The notes: generated from the sequence alone by a model not told the origin. A stretch of 64,000 bases of DNA from DATAEY01 sp045805565 (GCA_045805565.1 JBJMKZ010000020.1:1-64000), one strand, 5' to 3'. Positions 11,087-19,206 are shown, counted from the first letter of the stretch. Numbers and translations are program-made.

Positions 11087-11913
11087 CTCGACTCGGCCAC
11101 CGTGCGCAGGCGGGCCAGCGCGCGGCGGATCAGCCGCGAGACCTGCATCTGGGAGACGCCAATGCGCTCGGCTATCTGCGACTGGGTCAGGTCATCCACG
11201 AACCGCAGCTGCAATACGAGCTGGTCGCGCTTGGGCAGCGCTCGCAGGGTCGGGGCGATCGCCGCCTCGTACTCGACCAGCTCGAAGCGCTCGTCCTCCA
11301 CCCCGATCGAGTCGGCGAAGGTGTCGCTCTCCTCGTCGGTGGAGCGCTGCGCGTCGAGCGACACCGCCTCATAGGCCTGCCCCGCCTCCATCGCGGACAG
11401 AATGTCCTCGACCGAGACCTCCAGGTTCTGGGCCACCTCGCTCACCGAGGGGGAGCGACCCAGCCGCCCGCTGAGCTCCTTGATCGCCCGATCGACCTGC
11501 ATGGCGCGCTCCTGGATCCCGCGCGGGACGTGGACCGCCCAGCCTGCGTCCCGGAAGTGGCGCTTCAGCTCCCCGAGGATGGTGGGCACCGCATAGGACG
11601 AGAAGGCGACGCCGCGGCGGACGTCGAAGCGGTCGACTGCTTTGACCAGCCCCAGGCTCGCGACCTGCACCAGGTCGTCGAGTGGCTCGTTGACCCGCTG
11701 GTATCGACGCGCGAGCTGGCGCGCCAACGGCATGAACCGCTCGATCAGCTCCTCGCGGGCGCCCCGGTCCCCGTGTTGGCGGTAGCGCAGGAACAGCCGT
11801 CGCGCATCCCCGCCGCGCTCGCCGGCCGCCGGCGCGTGCTCGGCCGACTCGCCCTCCGGACCATCCGGGTGGACTTCCTCCGCCACTCTCTCCCCGGCAG
11901 CTGCTCGCTTCAC
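11083..11913 (-). CDS. RNA polymerase sigma factor, SigB/SigF/SigG family
   Basis: An alternative sigma-70 factor of the general-stress/sporulation class. Region 2 appears as YQRVNEPLDDLVQVASLGLVKAVDRFD...FSSYAVPTILGELKRHFRD, region 3 as PSVSEVAQNLEVSVEDIL, and region 4 ends with LTQSQIAERIGVSQMQVSRL, the -35 recognition helix-turn-helix. A GTG at 11913 gives 276 residues, a normal size; a TTG at 12033 would add 40 residues unlike the family. GGAAGG precedes the GTG by 9 bases. No anti-sigma factor is adjacent, but a STAS protein lies 4 kb away. Several nearby genes carry matching promoters. Confidence 0.93.
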   Translation of the reverse strand: MKRAAAGERVAEEVHPDGPEGESAEHAPAAGERGGDARRLFLRYRQHGDRGAREELIERFMPLARQLARRYQRVNEPLDDLVQVASLGLVKAVDRFDVRRGVAFSSYAVPTILGELKRHFRDAGWAVHVPRGIQERAMQVDRAIKELSGRLGRSPSVSEVAQNLEVSVEDILSAMEAGQAYEAVSLDAQRSTDEESDTFADSIGVEDERFELVEYEAAIAPTLRALPKRDQLVLQLRFVDDLTQSQIAERIGVSQMQVSRLIRRALARLRTVAESS

Positions 11914-12059
11914 CCTCTCACGCCTTCCCCAGCTCGGAATCGGCTCGGTCGTGCGGACGCCGACGCGCGGGCGAACTGCGGTGCCGCACGACCGGCGATT
12001 GGGCGGACCCTCTCTCGATTGCCACGTTACCAAGCATCCGTCGACCCTCCGCCCTCAGG

Positions 12060-12734
12060 TCACAGAGCGGTCTTGTCGAGGCCCTCGCGCAGCGACGGCA
12101 ACGACTCGAACACCGGGTCGGCTCCGGCCTCGCGCAGCTCCGCCTCCGCGAAGCCGCCGGTGAGCAAGCCCACGGCGGGCAGACCGGCGCGTTCGGCGGC
12201 CTGGCAGTCGTAGGGCGAATCCCCGATCACCACCGCGTCGCCGCCCCCCGCGAGCTCCAGTGCGGTATGGACCAGGTCGGGATCGGGCTTGGTGGTGTCT
12301 ACGTCGGCGGACGACGTCCAGGCGTCCGCCAGCTCCCGCGCGTCGAGCAGGTCCAGATAGTGCTCGAGCTCCCACTCCTTGGCCGAAGAGGCCAGCACCA
12401 GCCGGTGGCCGCGACGTTTGAGCTCCGCGAGCAGCTCGCGTGCCCCGTCGAGCGGACGCACCTCCTCGAGCATCGGCTTGAAGCACTCCGCCTCGGCCTC
12501 TCTGACGGCGTCGCCGCTTTCCGCCTCGAAGCTCTCGCCGCAGAGGGCCTCCACCATCTGGTCTCCGCCCATCCCGATGTGCCGGTGGATGCGCCACACC
12601 GGCAGCACGACTCCCGAGCGCAGAAACGCCCGGTACCAGGCCATGGTGTGCTCGTACACCGAGTCGACCAGCGTCCCGTCGACGTCCACGATCGCGACCG
12701 AGGGGCGCCCGTCCCCTGAGGATGCGCCGATCAT
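12060..12734 (-). CDS. HAD-superfamily phosphatase (phosphoglycolate phosphatase-like)
   Basis: A 224-residue HAD hydrolase with all four motifs: DVDGTLVDS with nucleophile Asp17 and acid/base Asp19, LASSAKEWE (motif II Ser), KPDPD (motif III Lys) and VVIGDSPYD (motif IV acids). The helical cap between residues about 25 and 90 places it with Gph/beta-phosphoglucomutase-like enzymes. The ATG lies 9 bases after a GGGTAG box that forms a GTTT-N17-GGGTAG SigF-like promoter. The 146-base gap to the sigma gene holds nothing obvious. The substrate is unknown. Confidence 0.88.
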   Translation of the reverse strand: MIGASSGDGRPSVAIVDVDGTLVDSVYEHTMAWYRAFLRSGVVLPVWRIHRHIGMGGDQMVEALCGESFEAESGDAVREAEAECFKPMLEEVRPLDGARELLAELKRRGHRLVLASSAKEWELEHYLDLLDARELADAWTSSADVDTTKPDPDLVHTALELAGGGDAVVIGDSPYDCQAAERAGLPAVGLLTGGFAEAELREAGADPVFESLPSLREGLDKTAL

Positions 12735-12743
12735 CTCGGCGCC

Positions 12744-12770
12744 CTACCCCGGGGCCGAGCGCGGCGAAAC
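12744..12770 (-). promoter_or_regulatory. Candidate SigF-type promoter of the HAD gene
   Basis: On the minus strand, GTTT (12770-12767), 17 bases, GGGTAG (12749-12744), then 9 bases to the ATG. Spacing is at the long end of the range accepted for SigF. Confidence 0.45.
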
Positions 12771-12846
12771 ACCGCGCGATCCGGGGCTCCCCCCGCGGAC
12801 GGTGCAACCCGCCTGCGACCCCCGACCAATGGGGGATGCCGGCGGA

Positions 12847-12871
12847 GTTTGGCCCGCCCCAGGCGGGGTAT
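12847..12871 (+). promoter_or_regulatory. Strong SigF-type promoter match
   Basis: GTTT at 12847-12850, exactly 15 bases, GGGTAT at 12866-12871: a full match to the SigB/SigF consensus and the best in the window. The predicted start near 12879 gives a roughly 200-base leader before the small membrane protein at 13083. Confidence 0.7.
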
Positions 12872-12879
12872 CCTCGGCC

Positions 12880-13082
12880 TGCGCCAGGCATACAAATGCC
12901 GAACCCGTCCTCGGCCTGCTTGGCGTACTTCCCGTTCCAGCGCTGGGGCGCCCCCAAGGGGGCGTCTCAGTGTTTAACCCTCCGTCCGGTCTTCGGGTCA
13001 GGCGACACGGGGCGCACGGGTTAGACGCTGCGCTCGCAGGGAACACTCCCTTCCAGATTCGGGCTTCAGGAAGGAGAAATCC
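12880..13082 (+). promoter_or_regulatory. Structured leader or small RNA region
   Basis: A gene-free 200-base stretch between the SigF-type promoter and the small membrane-protein gene. It contains a perfect hairpin CGCCCCC-AA-GGGGGCG (12949-12964), a TCTTCGGG element that may form a UUCG tetraloop (near 12991), and ends with the ribosome-binding site AGGAAGGAGA (13069-13078). A 42-codon ORF from ATG 12897 exists but looks non-coding. It could be a long 5' UTR or a stress small RNA. I do not recognise an Rfam family. Confidence 0.4.
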
Positions 13083-13262
13083 GTGATCGGCATCTTGATC
13101 GCCATCCTCGTCGCGGCACTCGTCTACTGGATCTGCGTGGCGGTCGGCCTGCCCTCGATCGTGGCCGTGATCGCCGCCATCCTCGTGCTGCTGGCCGGAA
13201 TCCCCACCGGTGGCTACGGCTTCGGGAGCCGCTGGGGCGGTGGCGCCGGTCCGCGTTACTGA
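13083..13262 (+). CDS. Small hydrophobic membrane protein, 59 aa
   Basis: From GTG 13083 to TGA 13262 (MIGILIAILVAALVYWICV...). Two membrane segments fill residues 2-20 and 24-42, with a glycine-rich tail ending GGGAGPRY. The ribosome-binding site AGGAAGGAGA lies 4-13 bases upstream and is the strongest in the region, which supports translation. Small double-span proteins of this kind (YqaE/Pmp3-like or GlsB-like) are often stress-induced, and a perfect SigF-type promoter lies upstream. Family membership is uncertain. Confidence 0.75.
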   Translation: MIGILIAILVAALVYWICVAVGLPSIVAVIAAILVLLAGIPTGGYGFGSRWGGGAGPRY

Positions 13263-13447
13263 TCCCGGCGACGCCGGTACCCGCCGCTGATCCCGGCCGG
13301 CCGGCCCGGGCGATCCGCGCCGCGGCGGCCTGGGCGTGCCCTCGGCGCGTCCGTCGCTCGAGCCTGCGGTGCACCGCCGCCCGACGCTTGCCGTCCGTAC
13401 CACCTCGTACCTTCCGGCCCACCAGACCCCCACCGCCGCGAGCCGCC

Positions 13448-13903
13448 ATGCCTCTGTGCTTCATCGAACCCAAGGACGCGATCCGGGTCATCGTCGAGTC
13501 GGTGGGCCGCGAGGCTCGGCGCCAGCTCCTGGGAGAGCTCGTCCGGGCGTGGGTGGACGAGATCCCCGAGGCCGAGCTCGGCTCTCACTACGCGAAGGCG
13601 GTGGCGGACCTGGACGAGCACGATCTTTCGCTGCTCGCCGCCTGGCACGCCTCCCTCGAGGTCGGCCACCCGGTCCCCAACAAGGAGTTCCTGGTCAACG
13701 TGTTCTCCAGCCTCGGCGACAACCGGCGCGAGGCCCTCAAGATCGCCGCCGGCTTCCGCGGGGAGGAGGCCTTCGAGGCGGGCGTGGCCGAGGATCAGGC
13801 GCTGGAGACCGTGCTGCCCTGGCTCAGCCGCGCCCGGGCCGGCGAACTCGCCGCCGACTGCCTTCAGCTGTACTGCTGGGACCGGCTCGGCTCCGAGAAC
13901 TAG
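13448..13903 (+). CDS. Conserved protein of unknown function
   Basis: A 151-residue soluble, acidic protein starting MPLCFIEPKDAIRVIVESVG. I chose this ATG because the 20 codons above it read as Pro/Arg-rich non-coding sequence. It is mainly helical (ARRQLLGELVRAWVDEIPEAE, YAKAVADLDEHDLSLLAAWHASL), with HPVPNKEFLVNVFSSLGDNRREALKIAAGFRG in the middle. No catalytic motif is evident and no family is recognised. It ends 4 bases into the convergent HAD gene. The 185-base gap before it (13263-13447) shows nothing clear. Confidence 0.6.
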   Translation: MPLCFIEPKDAIRVIVESVGREARRQLLGELVRAWVDEIPEAELGSHYAKAVADLDEHDLSLLAAWHASLEVGHPVPNKEFLVNVFSSLGDNRREALKIAAGFRGEEAFEAGVAEDQALETVLPWLSRARAGELAADCLQLYCWDRLGSEN

Positions 13904-14550
13904 CCCGGATCGCCCCGGCCCTCGAGCGCCGCCTCCAGCTCGGCGATCGCCTGCTCGCTGGAGCGAAACCAGACGGCGGTCATCCCCAGCTCCCGCGCCG
14001 CCTGGCAGTTGGACTCGGTGTCGTCCACGAAGACGCACTCGCCGGCGGACAGGCCGAGGCGGTCTAGCGTCAGCTCGTAGATTTCCCGGTCCGGCTTGCG
14101 CATGCCGACGAACGCCGAGTCGACCACGACGTCGAAGATCTCGTCGACCGGGAGCTTGCTTCGCCACATCGGCTCCCACTCGCGAACGTTGTTGGTGAGG
14201 ATCGCCAGGCGCAGGCCGCGCCCACGCAGCGAGCGCATGTACCCGATCAGCTCGGAGTTGGCGTGGAGGTTGGCGAAGTAGGACTCGCTGAAGCCCCGAA
14301 GCTGCACCTCCCGTCCGAGCTCCTCGCTGAGCGCATCGCCGACCGCAGACAGGAAGTCCGCCTCGCTCACACGTCCGGTCTCGAGCTCGAACAGCGGGTT
14401 GGCACCGTCGCGCGCCGCCACCCGACTCATCGCCCGCCCCAGCGCCTCGACCGGGATCCCGGACTGCTCCTGGACCGCGGCGAACGCCTCCACCAGCGGC
14501 GTGGTCAGGACGCCGCCGAAGTCGGAGATGACGCCGCGAATCGGGGTCAC
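13900..14550 (-). CDS. HAD-superfamily hydrolase, subfamily IA
   Basis: A 216-residue HAD protein starting at GTG 14550 (MTPIRGVISDFGGVL). Motif I is SDFGGVLT: the nucleophile Asp is present, but the usual second Asp is Gly, as in epoxide-hydrolase-like and haloacid-dehalogenase-like members. Motif II is LAILTNNV, motif III MRKPDREIYE, motif IV CVFVDDTESN. The GTG overlaps the upstream stop in GTGA, so it is translationally coupled as the last gene of fxsA-unknown-HAD. The similarity to the HAD domain of ACAD10-type proteins is loose. The substrate is unknown. Confidence 0.85.
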   Translation of the reverse strand: MTPIRGVISDFGGVLTTPLVEAFAAVQEQSGIPVEALGRAMSRVAARDGANPLFELETGRVSEADFLSAVGDALSEELGREVQLRGFSESYFANLHANSELIGYMRSLRGRGLRLAILTNNVREWEPMWRSKLPVDEIFDVVVDSAFVGMRKPDREIYELTLDRLGLSAGECVFVDDTESNCQAARELGMTAVWFRSSEQAIAELEAALEGRGDPG

Positions 14551-15437
14551 ACGCGCCGCAGGACGTCGTATCGGCCAACTCCGGCGCGTCCCTCCATCCG
14601 CCAGTGGAAGAAAGCGCAGGCGAGCCGCAGGTCTCCCAGCGCCACGGAGGTCCCGCACGCCGCCTCGCCGGATAGCCGGCGCGGCAGCTCGTCGTCCTCG
14701 CGGATCCAGAGCTCGAGCCCGGCTCGTCGCTGCCGGCCCTCGGCGTCGTAGGTGGTGGAGAGCCGGGGCTCGGCCACCGGGAGCGGCGCGGCCATCCCAT
14801 CCGTCGGCTCGACCAGGAACGCGGTGATCGCCTCATCGTCGTGGGCGGCGGCACCCGCCGGCCGCACGGCGCTGAGGGCGAGCCCGCGGGGCCCCTCCAT
14901 CCAGGCGGACACCGTGCGGGCCAGCTCGATGCGCCCCCACGGCGCCGGACCCCACCCGTGACCGCGCTGGCCGAGGCAGCTCAGCGTCCGCCGGAGGCCA
15001 TTGAGCTCCACCTCCCCCTCGACGCGGCAGAGCTGCTCGTAGCCCTGCAGGCCGCTCGCCGAGGCAGCCGCGCTGTCGACGCCGAGTTCGAGCGGCTCGG
15101 ACTCGGCGCGGAACTCGAGCCAGAAGCCGCCGGCGTCGTCCTTCAGCTCGACGCGCCACCGGGCGAGCGGCTCGACGACATACGCGCGGACCTCGCCAAC
15201 CGAGATGTCGTCCCACTGCGCCTGCGACACCTCGACCCCGCCCTGCACGCTGGCCACCGCCGGCTCGGTTCCGTCGAACGCGACGGCGAACGCGCTCGCC
15301 CGCCGGTCCTGGGGCGAGAGCCCCACGCGGGCTATCCCGTACAGCTTCGCCTCCAGGTCGCCGAACGCGAACGAGACCGCGTCCCCGAACCCGTCGCCAG
15401 CCGGCGGGCGGGGCGTCTCGTGCTCCGGCGTGATCAC
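14547..15437 (-). CDS. Conserved protein, lipocalin/CrtC-like beta-barrel candidate
   Basis: 296 residues from GTG 15437 (MITPEHETPRPPAGDG), overlapping the fxsA stop in GTGA. It is rich in beta-strand pattern, with GQRGHGWGPAPWGRIELART in the middle and repeated W, Y and L in alternating positions (RVELKDDAGGFWLEFRAES). That central segment recalls the RDHSWG box of DUF7064/CrtC-like lipocalin-fold proteins, but I cannot confirm it. No signal peptide or membrane span is seen. It is co-operonic with FxsA and a HAD phosphatase. Function unknown. Confidence 0.6.
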   Translation of the reverse strand: MITPEHETPRPPAGDGFGDAVSFAFGDLEAKLYGIARVGLSPQDRRASAFAVAFDGTEPAVASVQGGVEVSQAQWDDISVGEVRAYVVEPLARWRVELKDDAGGFWLEFRAESEPLELGVDSAAASASGLQGYEQLCRVEGEVELNGLRRTLSCLGQRGHGWGPAPWGRIELARTVSAWMEGPRGLALSAVRPAGAAAHDDEAITAFLVEPTDGMAAPLPVAEPRLSTTYDAEGRQRRAGLELWIREDDELPRRLSGEAACGTSVALGDLRLACAFFHWRMEGRAGVGRYDVLRRV

Positions 15438-15916
15438 CGCTCCAGCGGCGGGGAGTCGACCTCGACCGCGGTGCCTTCCACGTCGTAGGCGTCGGGGGGA
15501 CCCGGCCGGCGCCGGCCGGCGCCGCGCAGCGGACGGCCGGCGACCGTCACCACGAAGCGGCGAGACAGACGCGCCACCAGCGCGCGGCGCACCAGCGCGC
15601 GGGTGGCCGGCACGAGCAGGATCAGGCCCGCGACGTCGGTCACGAACCCCGGCGTGATCAGGAAGGCGCCGCCGAAGACGATCAGCGTGCCGTCGAGCGC
15701 CTCCCGCGCGGGAGGGCGGCGGGCGGCCAGCGCCTCGTTCAGGCGCCGCCACGCGCCCCGGCCCTGCGAGCGCAGCAGCAGTGAGCCGACGACCGAGTCG
15801 ACGACCAGGATGGCGATGGTGGGAAACGCGCCGATTGCCCGTCCGACCTCGATGATCACGTACAGCTCGGCGAGCGGCACCACCACGAACACGACGACCA
15901 GCAGGGCGAGGAGCAT
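15434..15916 (-). CDS. fxsA: FxsA-family cytoplasmic membrane protein
   Basis: A 160-residue FxsA-like protein. The N-terminus is the family signature MLLALLVVVFVVVPLAELYV with hydrophobic segments near residues 1-20, 25-50 and 78-105. The LITPGFVTDVAGLILLVPATR block is diagnostic. In E. coli FxsA modulates F-exclusion of phage T7; its general role is unknown. A TAGCCT -10-like box lies 9 bases upstream of the ATG, so it may be leaderless. It heads a three-gene overlapping operon. Confidence 0.9.
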   Translation of the reverse strand: MLLALLVVVFVVVPLAELYVIIEVGRAIGAFPTIAILVVDSVVGSLLLRSQGRGAWRRLNEALAARRPPAREALDGTLIVFGGAFLITPGFVTDVAGLILLVPATRALVRRALVARLSRRFVVTVAGRPLRGAGRRRPGPPDAYDVEGTAVEVDSPPLER

Positions 15917-15956
15917 CTGCGCTAAAGGCTACGCCAGGCCGCGCTCGCGGCCGGGG

Positions 15957-16262
15957 CTAGGCGTAGGCGACGCCGGGCTGGCGGTGCAGCCCGACCATCT
16001 CGATCAGCCGGTGGATGTCGGGCCGGGCGCCGCAGAGCAGCAGCCGGCGGCCGTCCTGGCGCAGCGTCAGCGCCAGCGTGGCCAGGTCCACCATCAGCGA
16101 GGCGTCGGCGAAGCTCAGATCGGTGAGGTCGACGACCACGTCGGCGCGCACCCTCAGCGCTCTAGCCAGCGCCGTCCGCCGGACGCCCTGGGTGGCGAGG
16201 TCCTCCGCACCGCAGCAGCGGAGCACCGGCGGCTGTTCGTCGAAGGCGACGATGCTGCGCAA
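15957..16262 (-). CDS. STAS-domain protein (anti-sigma factor antagonist-like)
   Basis: A 101-residue single STAS domain. The central DLTDLSFADASLMVDLATLA resembles the phosphorylatable loop of SpoIIAA/RsbV, with a serine in the expected place. The following helix and GRRLLLCGARPDIHRLIEMVGL complete the fold. The start is TTG 16262 after GGAG. Partner-switching regulators of this class control SigB/SigF factors. It lies 4 kb from the sigma gene without an adjacent kinase, so the link is inference. It is divergent from the MIP18-like gene. Confidence 0.82.
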   Translation of the reverse strand: MRSIVAFDEQPPVLRCCGAEDLATQGVRRTALARALRVRADVVVDLTDLSFADASLMVDLATLALTLRQDGRRLLLCGARPDIHRLIEMVGLHRQPGVAYA

Positions 16263-16295
16263 GGTACTCCGACCGGGCGGCTCTACACTCCGTCC

Positions 16296-16592
16296 ATGCC
16301 CACCATCGAGCAGGTCACCGAGGCGCTGGCCAACGTCATAGATCCCGAGCTCGGCCTCGACTTCGTCGAGCTGGGCCTCGTCTACGACATCGAGATCGAG
16401 GACGGCACGGTCGCGATCACGTTCACGCTCACCAGCCCGGGATGCCCGATCGGGCCGCAGGTCAGCGAGCAGATGAAGGAGTTCGTGGGCGAGCTCGACA
16501 CCGTCGAGCGGGTCGAGCCCAGGATGGTGTTCACGCCCCCCTGGACGCCCGACCGCATGAGCGACGACGCGAAGTTCGCGCTCGGCTTCTGA
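16296..16592 (+). CDS. MIP18/PaaD-family metal-sulfur cluster assembly factor (SufT-like)
   Basis: A 98-residue DUF59 protein starting MPTIEQVTEALANVIDPELG. The IDPELGLDFVELGLVYDIEI block and LTSPGCPIGPQVSEQM, with the conserved Cys, are the family hallmarks. Such proteins help mature Fe-S proteins. A TACACT -10-like hexamer at 16284-16289 lies 6 bases before the ATG, suggesting leaderless transcription. The SUF genes themselves are 13 kb downstream. Confidence 0.9.
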   Translation: MPTIEQVTEALANVIDPELGLDFVELGLVYDIEIEDGTVAITFTLTSPGCPIGPQVSEQMKEFVGELDTVERVEPRMVFTPPWTPDRMSDDAKFALGF

Positions 16593-16601
16593 GCCGGACG
16601 C

Positions 16602-18074
16602 CTAGGCCGGCTGGCCGCTGCGTCCTGCCGGGGTGCGGCTCGACTCGGCCGGCGGACGGCCGCGGTCGGACACGCCGCTCTGCTTACGAGCTGTCGCCAG
16701 CAGCTCGTCGCGGGCCTCCTCGATCGCCGCGACGATGAAGTCGAGGTCCGGAAGGGCGTCGTAGTCGGCCAGCAGCCCGAAGTTGAGCCGGCCGTTGTAG
16801 GACATGATCGCGATCGCCAGGGCATGGTTCTCGGGCAGGAACGCGACCGGGAACATGTCCTGGAGCTCGCGCCCCAGCAGGTAGAGCGGGAACTGGGGTC
16901 CCGGGACGTTGGTCACGATCAGGTTGAACAGCCGGGTCGAGAAGTTGAGCCGCGAGGCCTGGGCCAGGATGGTGGGTGGGGCGAAGTTCTGGACGCTGGC
17001 CAGCACCTCGGCTCCGACCGCCTGCTTGGACTCCTTGAGACCGTCCATCGCCTCCTTCACGAAGCGAAGCCGCGCCACCGGATCCGTGATGTAGACGGGC
17101 AGCGGGCCGCGCATCGCGGCTATGCGATTGCCGAGCTCTCCGCGCTCGGACTCTCCCCGGATCGACACCGGCACCAGGGCTCGCAGCTCGAGCCCCTCGG
17201 TGCGCACGCCCCGCGAGCGCAGCCATCGAGCGAGCCCGCCGGCGACCACCGTGAGCACCACGTCGTTGACCGTCCCGCCCAGGGCGTCCTTGATCGACTT
17301 GAAGTCCTCGAGCTGGTTGCGGACCACCGCGATCCGACGGTGGGACCCGATGTCCACGTTCAGCGGCGTCGGCGGGGCGGGGTTGAGGCCCGCCCACACC
17401 ACCTCGCTGATTCCCTCCACCGCCTCGCGCGCCGCTCCGACCGCCGCCTCCGGACGCGTGATCGCCCGGACCGCCCGGCCGGCCAGGCCCGCGGTCTGCC
17501 CGATCAGGCCGCGGACGCCGCCGACCACCAGCTCCGGGCCCGAAGGCTCGCGGTGCGGCTGCCACTCCCGACCGCCGCCCTCGACCGGCTGGGGCACCGG
17601 CGACAGGTCGAACAGCACGGTGGCGAGGTCGACCCCCGCGATGCCGTCGATCAGCGCGTGGTGGGTCTTGGTGATGAGCGCGAAGCGGTTGTCCGCCAGC
17701 CCCTCCACGAACCAGGTCTCCCACAGCGGCTTGGACCGGTCGAGCCGCTGGGAGAAGATCCGGGCGGTCAGCGCCAGCAGCTTGGCTTCGTCGCCCGGCT
17801 CGGGAAGCGCGGTGTGGCGGACGTGGTACTCGAGGTTGAAGGTCGGGTCGTCGATCCACAGCGGACGTCCGGTCTCCAGCGGCGGAACCGCCAGCTTCTG
17901 GCGGTAGCGCGGCACCAGGTGCAGTCGGCTGCGGATGTGGTCGAGGAAGTCGTCGACGGCCGGCGGCGGCCCCTCGAACACTGTGATGCCCCCGACGTGC
18001 ATGTGGGAGGCGTCGCCCTCGTTGTGCAGGAAGGAGGCGTCCACCGCGGTGAGCCGATCCAGGTGCTGCGCCAT
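16602..18074 (-). CDS. Wax ester synthase / diacylglycerol O-acyltransferase (WS/DGAT)
   Basis: A 490-residue bifunctional acyltransferase that esterifies long-chain alcohols or diacylglycerol with acyl-CoA to make storage lipids. The catalytic HHxxxDG motif is HHALIDG with His138, His139 and Asp143. The N-terminal LDRLTAVDASFLHNE and PLWETWFVEGL blocks, the GTVNDVVLTVVAGGL region and the C-terminal NVPGPQFPLYLLG are all diagnostic. GGAGG precedes the ATG. It is divergent from the kinase/acyl-CoA dehydrogenase operon. Multiple paralogues are common in oil-storing actinobacteria. Confidence 0.95.
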   Translation of the reverse strand: MAQHLDRLTAVDASFLHNEGDASHMHVGGITVFEGPPPAVDDFLDHIRSRLHLVPRYRQKLAVPPLETGRPLWIDDPTFNLEYHVRHTALPEPGDEAKLLALTARIFSQRLDRSKPLWETWFVEGLADNRFALITKTHHALIDGIAGVDLATVLFDLSPVPQPVEGGGREWQPHREPSGPELVVGGVRGLIGQTAGLAGRAVRAITRPEAAVGAAREAVEGISEVVWAGLNPAPPTPLNVDIGSHRRIAVVRNQLEDFKSIKDALGGTVNDVVLTVVAGGLARWLRSRGVRTEGLELRALVPVSIRGESERGELGNRIAAMRGPLPVYITDPVARLRFVKEAMDGLKESKQAVGAEVLASVQNFAPPTILAQASRLNFSTRLFNLIVTNVPGPQFPLYLLGRELQDMFPVAFLPENHALAIAIMSYNGRLNFGLLADYDALPDLDFIVAAIEEARDELLATARKQSGVSDRGRPPAESSRTPAGRSGQPA

Positions 18075-18176
18075 CTGTGCCTCCGTTGTCCGAGCCGTCT
18101 TGTCCCAAGCCTATCCCGCCCGAGCGTGGGCGAAGGACGCCGGTCTCGGCGGCGGGCCGAATACGCTTGCGCCGAC

Positions 18177-19151
18177 TTGGCCGACCGCGAGGAGATACGG
18201 GAGGCGTTGCAGGCCGAGGCCGCCCAGCGCTTCCGGCGGCCGGTGGAGATCGACGGGCCCGAGCCGCTGTCGGGCGGAGCGTCGCGAGAGCTGTGGGGGT
18301 TCGCCGCGCAGTTCGACCACCAGCGTCAGGAGCTGGTACTGCGCCGCGACCCGGAGGGAGTCGAGGACCCGCCCGGTCGCCGCCGCGAGCTGGAGGCGCT
18401 GATCGCCGCCCACCGCCACGGCGTCCCGGTCCCGGAGCCGTTCTGGCTGCACGACGACGGCAGGGGCCTGGTGATGGCGCGGGTGGCCGGCGAGGCGATC
18501 CCCAGACGACTGCTGCGGGAGGAGCGCTACGCGCGGGCCCGGGCCGGGCTGACGCGCCAGCTGGCCGCCGCGTCCGCGGCGCTGCACGCCGTCCCGCTCG
18601 ACGAGCTTCCCTCACTGGAGCCGGCGAGCGACCCGCCGGCCGAGGCGGCGATCCTCGAGCTGGAGTCGCACCTCGATCGCCTCGGCGAGTCGCACCCGGC
18701 GCTGGAGCTCGGTCTCCGGTGGCTGCGCGGGCACCTGCCCGAGCCCCGGCGCCCGTGCCTCGTGCACGGCGACTTCAGGCTCGGGAACTTCATGGTCGGC
18801 GAGGAGGGGCTGATCGCCGTGCTGGACTGGGAGCTCGTCCATGCCGGCGACCCGGTCGAGGACCTCGGCTGGCTGTGCATCCGCTCGTGGCGGTTCGGAA
18901 ACGACGAGCGCCCCGCGGCGGGCGTCGGCTCGCGTGAAGCGCTCCTGGAGGCCTACACGGCCGCCGCCGAGCGGGAGGTCACCCGGCAGGAGCTGCATTT
19001 CTGGGAGGTCCTGGGCAACGTCCGCTGGGGGGTCATCTGCATGCTCCAGGCCGAGCTGGACCGGTCCGGGGCCCAGCGGTCCCTGGAGCGCGCGGCCATC
19101 GGTCGGCGCACCTGCGAGCCGGAGTGGGACCTTCTGGCCATGATCGGTTGA
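18177..19151 (+). CDS. APH-family phosphotransferase, LvaA/ACAD10-11 kinase-like
   Basis: A 324-residue aminoglycoside-phosphotransferase-fold kinase. It has the catalytic HGDFRLGNFMV and the metal-binding VLDWELVHAGDPVEDLGWL. The start is TTG 18177 (MADREEIREALQ), supported by a TACGCT -10 box 9 bases upstream; no ATG/GTG fits. It is followed by a DUF6285 gene and an acyl-CoA dehydrogenase. This is the same trio as lvaA-lvaB-lvaC of levulinate catabolism, where LvaA phosphorylates 4-hydroxyacyl-CoA. The family is also the kinase domain of ACAD10/11. Real aminoglycoside resistance is unlikely. Confidence 0.88.
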   Translation: MADREEIREALQAEAAQRFRRPVEIDGPEPLSGGASRELWGFAAQFDHQRQELVLRRDPEGVEDPPGRRRELEALIAAHRHGVPVPEPFWLHDDGRGLVMARVAGEAIPRRLLREERYARARAGLTRQLAAASAALHAVPLDELPSLEPASDPPAEAAILELESHLDRLGESHPALELGLRWLRGHLPEPRRPCLVHGDFRLGNFMVGEEGLIAVLDWELVHAGDPVEDLGWLCIRSWRFGNDERPAAGVGSREALLEAYTAAAEREVTRQELHFWEVLGNVRWGVICMLQAELDRSGAQRSLERAAIGRRTCEPEWDLLAMIG

Positions 19152-19206
19152 TCCGCGCGCCGCCACCGCGCGTCGATGTCGCCCCGCGAGACGGATAATC
19201 TGGGCC

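Noticed and set aside
12897..13024. 42-codon ORF in the leader before the 59-aa gene
   Set aside because: No ribosome-binding site, random-looking composition and overlap with the hairpin.
18177..19151. Aminoglycoside resistance phosphotransferase
   Set aside because: Context with DUF6285 and an ACAD10/11-type dehydrogenase fits a hydroxyacyl-CoA kinase much better.
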